Origin: Eucommia ulmoides
Lineage: Eukaryota > Streptophyta > Magnoliopsida > Garryales > Eucommiaceae
NCBI GenBank assembly: GCA_016647705.1
Contig: CM028335.1
Coordinates: 10,988,905-11,052,904 of the forward strand
Reading direction: 5' to 3'
Length of the DNA: 64,000 bases
Below are positions 48,663-61,162 of the stretch, piece by piece. The notes below the pieces were generated by a model. It was not told where the DNA came from. It worked only from the letters and a program-made list of their open reading frames with translations, and did no database searches. The translations under genes and the position numbers were made by a program. The stretch's first letter is position 1; each line of letters starts with the position of its first letter.

Positions 48663-49454
48663 TGTTGGTGTGTAAAACTAGTACACACCTCGAGTATGGT
48701 CCAGTCAGATGACAGGTGGGTCCTCTTGCTGAGGTAGAGTCGTCGGTTGAAAAGTTCTCGCGTGGACTGTGCTGGGTCCTGGGAGGACTGTCTTGTTGTG
48801 TCCAGAGTCTTTCTCCTCCTCAGGGAGTGTACCTGCAGAAAGCCCAGACTAGGATTTGTCCTGGTGAAATCCCTCCGACGTGATAATCAGTGCTCAAAGA
48901 GAAAATGTACAAAATATAACAAGTAAACAAATGAACTCGCACGTAATGTAAGTGTATTCAAGCGTACCTCGGGCTTATATAGCCCCTGATATATATAGAC
49001 ATTAGAGATGATTAGTCGGGCCTAAATACTATTAATTAGTCGAAACCCTGTGTTTTGCCGATAATCCGAGGGCGTTTAGGAGATAATCGTTGGGCTTGGG
49101 CTTTTGGGCCCATTTGGCAAAGCCTGCGGGCCTTTGTCAGACCTACGACGATGAGCTGGTGGAGGAGAACAGAGATCTGTGGAGTCTTGGAGAAGAAACA
49201 AGGTAAAAATGGGAACCAGTCGAGGTGAACAGCTGAGTCCCTGAAACTGATCGCCGAGGGCACGGCTTAGAGTGGCACGTACCTGTGGGGTTCCTCGCTC
49301 CTCCCTAGGTGCAAATGAGATTCCAGGGATGAGCCATAGTCAGTATATGCTCTAGCGTGACGTTGTAGATTCCGAAATGCGTCTATGTTATTGCGAGGGT
49401 TGACACATGGCTAGGTCCCAAGTGTTGACTCAAAGGTGCCCAAAAATACCCTCA
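48663..49454 (-). repeat. 5' LTR of the gag-only gypsy element
   Basis: 792 bases, with the primer-binding-site-like motif immediately inside (48640-48662). Confidence 0.85.
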
Positions 49455-49550
49455 TCTAAAACTTATTTTTCATCAATTTCAAAATATTTTTCTAGCATCC
49501 CTAAAATATTTTTTACATCTTCTAGTTGAAAATGTTCAATCTTTATAAGG

Positions 49551-50480
49551 TTGTGTTTGGGTAAGGGATTTGGGAAAGAGATTTCATTTGGGGGAGGGAT
49601 TTCAAAATCTTTTTTTAACAAATACTTTGTTTGGATAGTTATAAAGAAAGATTTGACAACTCCTTTTATCTTAAAAAAAAATTGAAATGAGGGATTTTGA
49701 AATACCTTTGAGAGAAGTATCATTTGGCATATACCCACAAGAGAGGATTTCACAAATCTCATAGCCCTTCCTCTCTCGCGATAGCCCTTCTTCTCTCACG
49801 ACCATCTTTTTCGTTTCTCCTCATTCTCGCACCGACTGTCACCGCCGACCCTCCTTCTCTTGATGACTGCCGACACAATCATTCCTAGGTTCACAATCGA
49901 CGATTAGGGTTCGCAATCATTCAAGCTCAGCCGCTAAGAAAGCAGAGCTTCACCTTGGTAGTTGACGATGGAGGAGAAGGGTTCAAATTTCGCCGCCGTC
50001 GTCTTCTTCGTCGTACAGAGGCTATAGACGTTCATTGACGTCGTCCATTATTGCTTTAAGTTCATCGTCTTCCTGTTATGGAAGAACCTTGAAACCCTAC
50101 TGCAAGTGTTGTTCGAGTTTTGTGTAAGAATTTCAGATTTGTTGTTTATAATCTTAAAACTTAGGGCTGAATTTTGCCTACTCAAATTTGTTGTCATTCA
50201 ATTTGTGCATTTTGTGAAGATCCGATGTAGTGATTTTTGTGAATTTTGAGATTTTTTGTTAATTAGGATTATTTGTTGTTTGTTGAATTTTGTAAATTTT
50301 TGTATATTTTGAGAATTCCGTTTACAAATACTTCACATATCCAAATAAAGAATTGTAAAATTACACGATGAAATACTTAAGCTAAAATAGTTATTCAAAT
50401 AAGAGATTTAAAAATGATGAGATTTCAAAATCCCATCATTTGACAAATTCAAGGGATTTGTCAAATACCTTACCCAATAA
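49551..50480. mobile_element. DNA transposon-like element with inverted ends, about 930 bp
   Basis: The left end GTTTGGGTAAGGGATTTG matches the complement of the right end AAATACCTTACCCAA. The next blocks are also inverted (GGGATTTCAAAATC left, GATTTCAAAATCCCATC right). Exact ends and target duplication are uncertain. The interior (49790-50130) is GC-richer and has no intact gene. Confidence 0.6.
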
Positions 50481-51307
50481 GATTTTCTGTCGGTTATTCA
50501 AAAGGGGCACTAATGCATAAAATTTTATTGAAATACCATGTTGAATTCAACATGAATGTGAAAAACTATAAAAATATCATGTTGAATTCAACACGAATGT
50601 GAAAACTGATGAAAAAATAGTGATTGCAATAGCGTTTTGAAAATCATATTCAAACGAAACAGAATATATAATTAGAACATAAAAAAAAAAAAAAAAAGTA
50701 AAACAATAATTCTTTTGAGTTAAATGACACGGTTTTAATTTAATTTAAATTTAATAACTGTCCCTATTTTTTATGAAGTTATATTTCAACTAAATGATCA
50801 TTTATAAATTCAGGAAAATACAAGAGTAATTTCATCGAATCCTCACAAATAATTGAAATGTAACCCAATTATTTTTTGGTTTATTTGCTAATTTTAAACG
50901 TTGAGGGGGATTTTCTTTTTTTTTTGGGTACATATATTGGGGGATAAATTCGAATTCTAGACATTGCATAAGTAAAGTAAACTAAATATTTAATAGGCTA
51001 CAAGCCTAAGGATAGGCGTCGAGGGGATAAACTAACATTTTCCATTACTTTAGAAAAATAAAGTGTTTTTAGTAATCAATTTCCACCCTTTCTCTTTCTA
51101 AAATGGAATAGTTTAGAAGGATACAGGATGTGATTATGATAATAAGACATTATTATAATAAGTGGTAGGCTTGAAAACTAGAAAAAAGGCCTCTCAATTG
51201 CAGACACAATTAGGCCCACTAACTTAATATCCTTAACAGAAAAGCCCACGACCCACCCGGATGTTGACCCACCACCAAAGTCCATGGAGCCCCACCTTTC
51301 TCCTTTC
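50481..51307. other. Upstream region of the RABC2 gene
   Basis: AT-rich. Contains two copies of ATGTTGAATTCAACA.GAATGTGAAAA (50539 and 50579), related to the palindrome in the 43.4 kb foldback. No gene is seen. Confidence 0.5.
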
Positions 51308-51316
51308 TATATAAAA
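51308..51316 (+). promoter_or_regulatory. TATA box candidate of the RABC2 gene
   Basis: TATATAAAA lies 437 bases before the start codon. CT- and GA-rich tracts (51490-51560) follow in the presumed 5' leader, as is common for plant genes. Confidence 0.5.
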
Positions 51317-51744
51317 TCTCTAACCCCTACTAAACCCATTATTCTCGCAACTGCCACTACCCCCTACCCCACCCCGTCTCAGGTGGTTCCGACACGAACC
51401 GTACGTGTCGCGCAACAGTTGAATCTCATCTGAAAGCAACAAAACGCAAACGCAAAGAATCGCGTTGTCGTCAAGCTCCGGCGCCGGTCTCCCTCTCTCT
51501 CTCTCCATAGCTATATTCTCTCTCTAAAGGGGGAGAGTGAGTGTGTGAGAGAGAGATGCTATATTCGCTTTTCCTCTTTTTCGCCTTTTGTTTCTCTCTC
51601 ATTAAATACACAGTTTCCCCCTTTTCTTCGGCATCAAATACACATTGTCACTGTTTAATGCTGTTGAGCTAGAGAGAGAAAAAATCTAGAGAGATAGGGA
51701 TTTTCCTGGGGGATTTCAACGTGATAGTGATCTGTATTTGGAAA

Positions 51745-54700
51745 ATGGGTTCGTCATCGGGGCAGAGCAGCAGTTGCGACCTGTCATTCAAGATCTTGCT
51801 GATCGGAGACTCTGGCGTCGGCAAAAGCAGTCTCCTCGTCAGTTTCATTTCCAGCGCCGCCGACGATCTTGCTCCGACCATCGGTAAACTCCATATCTCG
51901 CTAGATGAACACATTTACCATTCGCACGCCTATGCACAAGAGGGATATAACAGTGATAAATTTGTGTACGGATATACTAATGTGTTTTTAGACTTTTAGT
52001 TTAGCATTTGATTTCGAATTTGGGAGTAGCTCTCGTGGTTTTGAGACTCTGACTGATACTGATTTGTTTGCTTTTGTGATAATACTTTCTCCACATTTAT
52101 GTGTACTGTGGTTCTGATTTCTGTGACGTGAAATTGTATTGATTGTTGTCGAAATAGCTCAAGGTAGCTCAATCATGCTGTGGGATAGAGTCATTTCTAA
52201 ATAGTCCTCCATTTCTCTTCTCCTTTCTCGGAGGGTTGATTGATAATTAGTAGGAAGTCTTGGTGCTCTATGTTTACTATGATGCAAAAATTTCGCTATT
52301 ATATGCATTTGATGAATTGGGGGGTAGTTGTATACTTGTGCTCGCAATTTTTTTTTGGATTTCTGGTTTCCTTGATAATGGTGGTTACCCAAATTGCTCA
52401 TTTCCATTCAAGGGATTAGCATGGTGGTGGCTGATCCGTTATGAGGGCTATTGCTTCTGTAACTAACAAATCGGACTAGTCGGGGCAAAGCTAAGTAGAC
52501 TCTCATTTACTGAAAAAGAGAACCGTGATTTCTCGTCAAATGAGAATGATGTATTCAGCTATATCTAATGTACTCACTTGGTGCCTAATGTGATATGTTA
52601 TCTCAAGTAGGTAAAACATGGCTGCCAATAGGCACATAGACATGTTAAAATGTCATATATTTTCACCAACCATTCCATTTGTGATTTGCAAAAGTGACAC
52701 AAGGTACCAAGAATCAAAAGCACATTACCCAACAATAAGTTTAAATCCAGTAGGAATTTACACTCCAAATCAACATAGAAATTATAAAAGATAAGGAAGT
52801 TAATTATTATTTATCAACATGGCAAGTTGACCTTTAGGCCTGAATATCTTAGTCTTGGACTTGGGCAACAACATTATCGATGCATATGAGTTCATTCAGA
52901 TGTAACACCTTAAATCAATCAGCTCATGCCCACCTTGCTTTGTTACTATTTGTTTGGATCAAGGGTGAAGGAGCTCAAGAGCTGGATCATGGCCCTAGCT
53001 TGACCATCCCTATTGGTATCCTCGAACCAAAACTCTTGTTGCGTGGTGAAGAAGTACTTCAGTTGTTCTACCATGCTTCTCATGTTTGATTCTTTGATTA
53101 TGTCTTACGAAATCTATACTGATAAGAGACGTTATATGCTACATGGGAAGCATGTTGGTCTTGTGCATTCATTTGCACTTGCTTTATGAGCTAGAGGACT
53201 TGCAATAGCACGATTTCAATTGTTGAGTCATCAAGAACAAGGCGAAGGGGGTGTGCAGAGGATCACCTCTTGTAGATTGCAAAAGTAACCTTCGATTAGT
53301 GTTACAGCAAAAGTACATTTAGAAATTAAAAGGTTTCCACCACCACCACAACAGTTCTATTCTTTGTTCCCTAAGATTAGTTACACAAATAGCCCTTATG
53401 TTGACTTTTAATTGTTGATAATGTGTGGATATTCTAGCGTCATTATGCAGAATTGGGGCCTCACATTACTAGCGAATATGATTTTTCTTTTATGGTTTGG
53501 TATTTGGATGTCCAAGGCATTATGTTATATGCTTTGAACTCTCAGTAATAGATGGCTTTTTCTGGCTTCATTTTTTCTTTTCTCTTACATAACTATTGAT
53601 GTAATACAAGTTTTGAATGACCAATATATTCCTTCCTTGGCATTTCCACTTGAATTTTACAGCTAAGAAATATTTGGTGCCTACTAGAGTCTATAATCCA
53701 GGACTAAGGGTGTATTCTTGGGATAGCCGCATCTTTTGCATATCATACACAAGATTAAAATTTTTGTAGTTCCACGACGCACTCCTTTTCCCATAGTATG
53801 TTACTTCCATTTAATAAGGTTTTGTTTTATCACAATGCTCTAGCTATTTAGTCCCTTTTTACCGGGAATGCTGTTTGGGGCTGATCTCGTCTGGTTTTTT
53901 TTTGTCAATTATCTATCTTTCCTATGGAACAAAATTGAAGGAGTTCATTGATTTTTAACGTATGGACCCTAAGAAAGCCCTTCCTACTTTGTTTAAACTG
54001 TTACTGGAAATTTTGCATTAATTTTTTTTTTTGATGGGTTCTGTATTCTTAAATCAAACTTTTTTCTTCGCTCTGCCCTTTAACTCTCTGAGTCATTTAG
54101 GTGTGGATTTCAAGATCAAGCTGTTCACTGTCGGAGGAAAAAAGCTGAAGCTTACCATCTGGGACACCGGTAATAATAGTCAATACTTTCAGTATTTGTA
54201 TCTATATTGTTCTGCTACCTTGTTCAATATATGTATATTTTCATATATAAAAAGAACCCTTTACTTTTTCTCTTCCTAATCGAATAATCTTTCAATGGCC
54301 CAAAGTCAAGAGCTATGTAGGACCTTATAAGCCCATGTGACTTATTATCTGTGAAATCTAAGGATGGTTATAAATTCAACTGTTCTATGTGATGGCGGTT
54401 GAAACCCATATCAAATTTGTGAGGCTTCTCAAATTGTCTATATATGAAAGGAGTTACTTCACCGACTACCATATGATTTTAGGCTAGAACCTCCTAACTT
54501 GGAATTAGAGTTGAGTTTGGGAAGCCTCATTCGTTTGTTCCTGAGTTGTTTGGCTTTTCTGTCTTTCGATGTTTGTTGATTGCAACGTGTGCAAACCGGG
54601 GTTTCAGATGAGAATGGGTTTGAAACCAACATTGAATTTGTGAGGCTTCTCAAATGAGTTTCTAAATGAAAGGAGCTACACCTCGTACTGCCATATGATT

Positions 54701-56930
54701 TTCCAACCATATGATTTTCGGTTGGAAACATCCTAACATGGTATAGTAGTTGGATTTGAGAAGTCTCTTTTGTTTGTTCCCAATTGGTAGTCTTCTGTCT
54801 TTTGATGTCTGTCTAATCGTATCACGTGCAAGGTGGGATTGCACGTCAGGGTGGTATTAGATTCCTATATTGAATTTGTGAGAGCTTTCCATAGTAGTCT
54901 ATATATGAAAGGAGTTACTCCACTTATTGCCATATGGTTTTTGGTTTTAACTTTTAAGTAGGAATCTCCTAACATTGGCAACCTCAAGTTATTTAAAAAT
55001 TTATCTTCCTTACTTCTGTTTGTAATTTTTGTTTGGTTTCAAATTCATAATATCTATTGCAGCTGGACAAGAGAGATTCAGGACATTAACAAGCTCTTAC
55101 TACAGAGGAGCCCAGGGGATTATTCTTGGTATATCATCAATTTATCTTTTCTCAGATGAGAGTTTCATGTATGACTTCATTTTCTCAACTTATATCTTGA
55201 ATGTAATGCCATTCCTGCTATGATCAATGATGTGCTATGAGCCTCTGCATGAAACATTGAATTGATCATAATCATCATATTATTGGAATTACTAACATAT
55301 ACTTAACCTGCAAAGCTGAAGTTCTTCAAAAGTCATGGTTTTTCCATTCATTTGGCGCACAGTTTGTTTAGAATAGGAACCTATGCATTTTCACTATGTA
55401 TTTCAGTGGCATCATCTGCCTACTTGTGTTGGTCATGGTGTCTGTATTACAAAATCATTTTTCAAGAGGGAGAATAATCCTTAAATATTCCCTTCAATTA
55501 TATTTCTATGAACAGAAACCATAAATTACGGCTTCTTGTTTTTATTCATTTGTGTGTTAAGACACGCACATGCCTCTGCTCATACACACATAGAGGACAA
55601 CCTGACCATAACTAGGATGATGCAGCGGTCATGGCTTTTTATATGTTTCATGTTGAGCATTGTGTTTATGATGATGAAATGCAGCCCTTGGATGTAGTTT
55701 CATGTTGAGCATTGTGTTTATGATGATGAAAAGCAGGCCTTGGATTTCATGGTATATAATAATTAATATCACCTAGCAGGTATCTAGCTTCCTACGAAAA
55801 GTGAAAGAACTTGTTGTAGGCACTGTTTGGCCTTTTTTTAATACTTATTTGCTCTTAAACAAAAATAAAACTACTGTTTATTTGTGTGTTTTAAAAGGTA
55901 TTTCTAAAAATCAAGAAAATAAATGTACTTCTTTAAAAAACAACAATTTTTTTTTTTTGTTATTTAAGAGATTGATGAACTAGGACCCTCCACTTAAATT
56001 TCTCAACCCTCCAATTTCTTTTGGACTAAGAGATTGTTTAAATGGATAATACTAAGATATCATCTCTACTTTGTCAAACATATTTTTATTTTTACTTTTG
56101 CTTTTAAATGAAAGTACTTTTCTGTTCGATTAATTAGTTTGATTATAAAAAGTACTTAAAAGAGGTGGTACCAAATGGTGCCTTTGTTATTCCTCAAAGC
56201 CTGCAGCTTCCTACGTGCTGTAGTTTTGAATCAGTAACAGTTTGTTTCACCCGCACCATATGTTATGCATTTCGTAAATGGATTTTTGCAAGCTCTATCA
56301 ACAGTCGAATAATATCACGTGCTTAACAACATAAGGAGACAGTTCACTGCCTAATATGTGGTAGAATGTCAGGTTATGAAATAGTTCTATATTAGTTGCT
56401 GCTGTATACATTCATATCTTCAAAATAAAAAATAAAAACGCTACACTGTTTTTGGGCCAAAAATTCTGTGATGATAGCTGCCATGCTTTGACAACTGAAC
56501 TTGTTTTTTGTGTTTGCTTGTATTATAGTTTATGATGTGACACGGAGAGAAACCTTCACAAACTTGTCAGATGTATGGGCCAAAGAAGTAGACCTTTACT
56601 CTACGAATCACGATTGCGTCAAGATTCTTGTTGGCAACAAAGTTGACAAGGTTTGTTCTCCATTCTCTGGTTCTATGATTACAAATAATTCTAGGTATTT
56701 CAAAACAAATGGATTTCTGGTTTTATGAAAATTATGCCAAGAATCATATGCATGGGGCCAAAGGCGGAGCTGCTTGGTGTCTGGGGAACCTTGATTTTTT
56801 TTTGAAAATTTTTACTACTTCCCCTATACTTTTTGAAAAAATCAATTAAATCCCTTAAAATTTATGTAAGTCCCCACTAGATTATGTAAATATCAAATAA
56901 ACTTGGTAAAAAAAAAAATTTACCGCCCCC

Positions 56931-56961
<31 letters not shown>

Positions 56962-59744
56962 AACCAAAATTTTGGATCCATTTCTGTAGTTAGGGCATGC
57001 TTGGTTGTTTAAATTACCTTATTTTTGGAATTATATTTATCTTGGATGAATTGATTTGTATGTCTTTCAATTTACAAATGATTGTTTTAAATAATTTTTT
57101 GGGTGACCAAATTTTGAGATATTCAAGGATTGTGAAAAAAATGACATAATTTAAGTTTTTAATAGAAATTAGATGCCTCAATTTTCATGTTTTAAATTAT
57201 TGTGACCAGACACGAAACTATAAGGATTATTTGTAAATTGAAAGAATTCACAAATTGAAGGACAATTAAATGAAACCTTTTTTCAAGACCATGTTTTATA
57301 CTGTGTGATAAATAATGACTGTTGAATCCCATATTGATATTGGGGCCCTCGATATCCGTTCGCAGTGGTTTGTCATAGTCCACTCTGTGCGTGAGGGGGC
57401 GTGTTGAATCCCAAATCACTTGTGTTACCTTATCCTGAGCTATATATAAAGTCTAGGGCAATCGTCCTCTTACAAGGCGTCTTTTGAGAATGACTTAGGC
57501 CTATTGGATTTTCTACAATGAATAATGAGTAAGTCAAGCTACTAGTTGTTTTAAAAATGGGTCTCTTATGTTTCTTTCAAAAAATCTTCAATTTGACTAT
57601 AATTTAGTATGAGGTACTTCATTACATATATCAAGGAAAATTCCAGGTTATTTGTGTGCTTCAGAAGACATTTTTACATGCGATTTCAGGACTCTGAAAG
57701 GGCTGTGAGTAGGGAAGAAGGAATTGCTCTTGCAAAAGAGCATGGATGTTTGTTTCTTGAATGCAGTGCTAAAACTAGAGAAAATGTCGAGCAATGCTTT
57801 CAAGAGCTCGCGTTGAAGGTAAACATCCTAATATATGCTTTTCACCTTTCATCTATCATCATCATATTGTAGCTTAATTTTATACATTGCCTTAATCAAG
57901 AATAATTTCAAAATCTAGAAAAAAAAATGGCTGAATCACATGATATGGTTAACTCACTTGCAATTTGTGTGGTTAAACCTTTGAATATTAAAGGGTAGAT
58001 ATTTCTCACTTCACAAAATTTTTCTTTACACAAAGAAAAGGGGTAGATATTGAAATTAATAAACATTTGTGCGTTTAGGGCTGGGGTTAAAAACTGAAAT
58101 TTCTCGTAGGTATGCGCCAATGGATATCCACCTAGGTAGCAGGAACATGCCAATTTGGGGTGGCGTGTCGGTGTTGGACTCGTGTGGGATACGGGACACG
58201 GCCAAACACGTGTTTGACACGCGTGGTGTGCCTAATGTTTTATTTATTTTTCCTTCAATCGGACATGGTAGGACACCACAAATTTTCATACTAAAAATAT
58301 GAAAATGTAATGCTTATATAAATTATCATTAAATATATTATCTTTATATCTAACTAGTATATATTTATTTTATATGTTTTATTTTTATGTATGGTTGAAG
58401 ATAGATTTAATTAATATTATGTTTTATATCTGACTATGGATTTTCATAGATTTGTACTATAAACTTATTTTTATATTATATTTTTGGTCAATTTCATAAT
58501 ATAATATAGGGAAATTTGATGAAATGTCTCGTTCCATAAAATCATCATTCTGCGGGGTCCTGTAACAGTGATTTTTTAATACATGACATAGTCCTTAGAA
58601 AGTGATTTTTTGAATCTTGAGATCTCTCAACAAGATTCCCTATAATATATAAACATAAATATTGGTATAATATTTGCCTCGTGTCCCCCATACTATTTTT
58701 CTTTTTAAGAATTTGCCGTGTTAGAGTGTCCTTGTCATGTCGTCTCCCTGTCCATGAAATACCCCATTTGTTTGTTTGTTTGTTTGTTTTAGAAAATTGG
58801 GAACATAAAACAATAAGGAAACAAAAAAAAAAAGTGTTTGTGTTCTGCCCCCAGTTTTTAGAACAACTTGTTGGAAGCAAAAAATAAATTGTTCTGCGGT
58901 TTCTGTTCCCAGTTTTTTGGAAACAGAAACAGATGGGAACAAAAACAGGAATTGGGAACATAAACATTGAATAAATACCATGTGAGACTCCTTTTGTTTG
59001 TTATTTCTATTTCCAAATTTCTTCTATTCTTAAAAAACTGGGAATTAGAAAGGGAAATATGAGAATTAAAAAGAAATAATTTCTATTCTACAGTTCTACT
59101 CCATGTTATTTAGGGCAAATTTCTGGGAACAAAACTAAAGTACTCCCAGATTTATTTTTTTTAATTCCGAGTTTTCTGGGAACAGAATCTGAAATATGAA
59201 AATAAAAACTCTAAAAGCACCTTAGATTTCAATATAGGACTCGTGAAAACAGAAGAATAGAAAAGGAAAATTATATTTTACTCCGATGTGTTTTCATTGA
59301 ATTACACTCTGCCGTTGTGTACATTCTAGGGCTGTTAAGTTTTCCAAACTAACTATTTTTGAAGGACACGCTCCATTTGTGCGAAAATTATTATCTTTGA
59401 GCTGTTAAACTTTGTTGAATGAACTAAATTGCCCCCCTCTTCTACCTTTAAGATAAAGAGAAATATATAACGGTTACTGTTTGATCAATAGTTTATGGGA
59501 GTGAAGTGTAATTTTCCCAATTTTCTATCCTAACATGTGCGAACCCGTTTCGTCTCATAAATAATTGTATGCCGAATTTGCTAGTGATTTGATTCTTAAA
59601 AAAAAAATATATTTTTTTTTTTCACAGATCATGGAAATTCCCAGTCTTCTGGAAGAGGGATCAACCGTATCAAAGAGAAATATCTTGAAACAAAAACCAG
59701 AAAACCAGGTGCATTCTAGTGACGGTGGTGGCTGCTGCTCATAA
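51745..59744 (+). CDS. RABC2: Rab GTPase of the RABC2 (Rab18-like) class, six exons
   Basis: Exons are 51745-51883, 54101-54169, 55063-55128, 56529-56650, 57690-57818 and 59628-59744. All joints are GT..AG and keep frame, giving 213 residues. The GTP-binding motifs are complete: GDSGVGKS (21-28), the switch I Thr in APTIG (Thr45), WDTAGQE (67-73), NKVD (128-131) and ECSAK (156-160). Gln72 and Lys27, the usual catalytic and phosphate-binding residues, are present. The protein ends GGGCCS, with two cysteines (211, 212) for geranylgeranylation. From memory it closely resembles Arabidopsis RABC2a/b from the first residues (MGSSSGQS) to NILKQKPE near the C-terminus. These proteins cycle between GTP and GDP forms and act in membrane traffic; Arabidopsis RABC2a is reported to bind a myosin XI tail on peroxisomes. 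The start is the first ATG matching the family's N-terminus. The introns are long (0.9-2.2 kb) and full of repeats, but the gene looks functional. Confidence 0.96.
51884..54100 (+). other. RABC2 intron 1 (2.2 kb)
   Basis: GTAAAC..TTTAG. No gene or bounded repeat recognised. The frames at 52260-52466 and 52880-53089 have no known domain. Confidence 0.9.
54170..55062 (+). other. RABC2 intron 2
   Basis: GTAATA..TTGCAG. More than half of it is tandem repeat (54413-54980). Confidence 0.9.
54413..54980. repeat. Tandem repeat of about 220-240 bp, 2.4 copies, in RABC2 intron 2
   Basis: Units start at about 54413, 54634 and 54872. Each has (G/A)AATTTGTGAG, ATGAAAGGAG(T/C)TAC, TGCCATATG(A/G)TTTT and CCTAACATGG-like blocks. 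The unit sequences have drifted apart. Confidence 0.85.
55645..55745. repeat. 52-bp tandem duplication
   Basis: Copies of GTTTCATGTTGAGCATTGTG...GATGATGAAA start at 55645 and 55697, nearly identical, so the duplication is fairly recent. Confidence 0.9.
55819..56182. mobile_element. MITE in RABC2 intron 3, about 364 bp
   Basis: The ends GGCACTGTTTGGCC and GGTACCAAATGGTGCC are imperfect inverted repeats, and inner segments (TAATACTTATTT against AAAAAGTACTTAA) pair too. The target duplication is unclear. The class is probably PIF/Harbinger- or hAT-like. Confidence 0.6.
56651..57689 (+). other. RABC2 intron 4
   Basis: GTTTGT..TTTCAG. It contains a 26-base C run (56926-56951) and a segment starting TGTTGAATCCCATATTGAT (57321), which resembles common plant short-LTR sequences. 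Most of the intron is copied downstream at 61964-63008. Confidence 0.9.
56926..56951. repeat. Poly(C) tract
   Basis: 26 consecutive C followed by a run of A. The duplicated copy downstream has only CCCCCC at this place (62231-62236). Confidence 0.85.
57819..59627 (+). other. RABC2 intron 5 (1.8 kb)
   Basis: GTAAAC..TTCACAG. It includes a GC-richer stretch (58080-58270) with repeated GACACG/CGTGT motifs and a segment with GGGAACAGAAAC repeats (58740-59230) like the decayed TTTGG-type elements. No gene. Confidence 0.9.
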
Positions 59745-60291
59745 AATCGCAGTGGCTGCAGTCCCGTTGTGGTGTGGGCATTGATCTTCTTCTCCTTTTT
59801 CTTTTAACAACTCATGATCACAATATGTATATGATGTTTTTTTATTGTATTGTACTCTTGAGTGACATTTATTTCTGTGCTGCTAATGTTGATGGTCTAA
59901 GAAATAACATATCTTAGCTTTTGTGTAAAGTAGTTTGCTTTCTTTCTATCATTTTTCCCTTTTTCTTTTTCTTTTTTTGGCATCATTTCACCAGAAGCCC
60001 AATGTCTCCGGAATGTTTTTGGAGCTCCGAGAACATTACCGAAACACTAGAATTTTGTAAGATTGTCGGAATTGCTACAACTCCAGTAATATCACCCGAA
60101 TATTGTTCGAACTTCAATAGAATGTTATCAGAACTCTAAAAATGTTAACGGATAACTTAATTACATTTTTAGTTTTATTGTTATTTTATTCAATCTATAA
60201 ATATTCTAATCTCATACTCATTTCATTTTAGTTTTTCTGAACAAATTCCCGGGTCAAAGAAAAACATTACTTCGTTTTTTTTCATATGTTA
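59745..60291. other. RABC2 3' flank
   Basis: The 3' untranslated region probably ends within about 59820-59900 (TTTTATTGTATTGTA), but there is no clear AATAAA. Nothing else recognised. Confidence 0.45.
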
Positions 60292-60733
60292 GGCCCCGTT
60301 TGGTTACTGTTTTTGTTTCTTGATTCATGTTCCTGCTCTCAATATTTTTGTGATTAATGCACAAAAACGCGTTTGCTAAACACGTTTCTATTCCCAAAAT
60401 TTTGAGAGTAATTTGAGACTATTTCTTGAATTTCTTAAGAATCTGAGAAACAAAAAAAAATTGATTCCTATTGACTCCCACAAAACTAATCCCAACACCA
60501 TCCCGTCGGCTACCATACATTTTTAGAAAATAAAAGAATAAATATTGCAACTAAACGTGTTTCTTGTTTCTATTCTCATAAATTAAAAGAAACAATATCA
60601 AAACAATGGTCATTACCAAACATGTTTCTATTTCCAGAATACTCCAGAAAATAAACATAATTCCCATTCCATCCCATCCAAATTTATTGAAAATAGAAAC
60701 AGAAAAAACAGAAACACTAAGCCAAACACCACC
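60292..60733. mobile_element. PIF/Harbinger-like MITE, 442 bp
   Basis: Ends GGCCCCGTTTGGTTACTG and CTAAGCCAAACACCACC, with TTA left (60289-60291) and TAA right (60734-60736). Interior with GTTTCTATTCCC-like repeats, no coding sequence. Confidence 0.75.
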
Positions 60734-61162
60734 TAAAGTTCTAGTTGAATATTTTCATTGAGAGAATGTGGGATAGGGAATTGGTTTATCGGGTTTTACA
60801 CGTAGCACTTGTGCCTCCAAATATGCCCTACTCACACAGACAACATAATAAGGATAAAAAATAGAAAAAATTACCACCCTTTCAACATGTTTTTTTGGGA
60901 AAAACAGAGGGGTAGCATTAAAACACCAAGAAACAACAGTAAGTTTTTGGATTTTGAACAATTTTTGAATAAATTTCAAAAAATATGTTATCTTCGAGTT
61001 ACAAGACATTACGTATAACGCATTTAAATATATCTCCATACACAGAGAGATATATAACGACATGTTGACTTTTTTTAAGTATTACAGCATGCTGACTTCT
61101 TTGGAGCAGGAGTAGAATCCTTACCTGGTTCAGGCCCACTAATTTTGATGGTATGAGGTTGC

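Larger units (their letters stand above)
44162..49454 (-). mobile_element. Gag-only Ty3/gypsy element with two LTRs (non-autonomous)
   Basis: Two directly repeated LTRs of about 790 bases (44162-44949 and 48663-49454) start TGTTGGTG and end ATACCCT(T/C)A. Next to the right LTR the minus strand reads TTTGGCGCCGTTTGTGAG, a primer-binding-site-like sequence. Next to the left LTR it reads TAAGGGGGCAACTAA, a polypurine tract. The element therefore reads on the minus strand. Gag sequence lies at 46.9-48.0 kb. No protease, reverse transcriptase or integrase is seen in the 3.7 kb interior. The gag is broken. The LTRs appear roughly 85-90% identical by eye, so insertion is not recent. TAAAAC lies at both flanks but not exactly at the joints. 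Confidence 0.85.
55129..56528 (+). other. RABC2 intron 3
   Basis: GTATAT..TATAG. It carries a 52-base tandem duplication and a MITE. Confidence 0.9.

Noticed and set aside
52880-53089. 69-residue frame in RABC2 intron 1
   Set aside because: No recognisable domain, lies wholly in an intron between good splice sites, no splice logic of its own.
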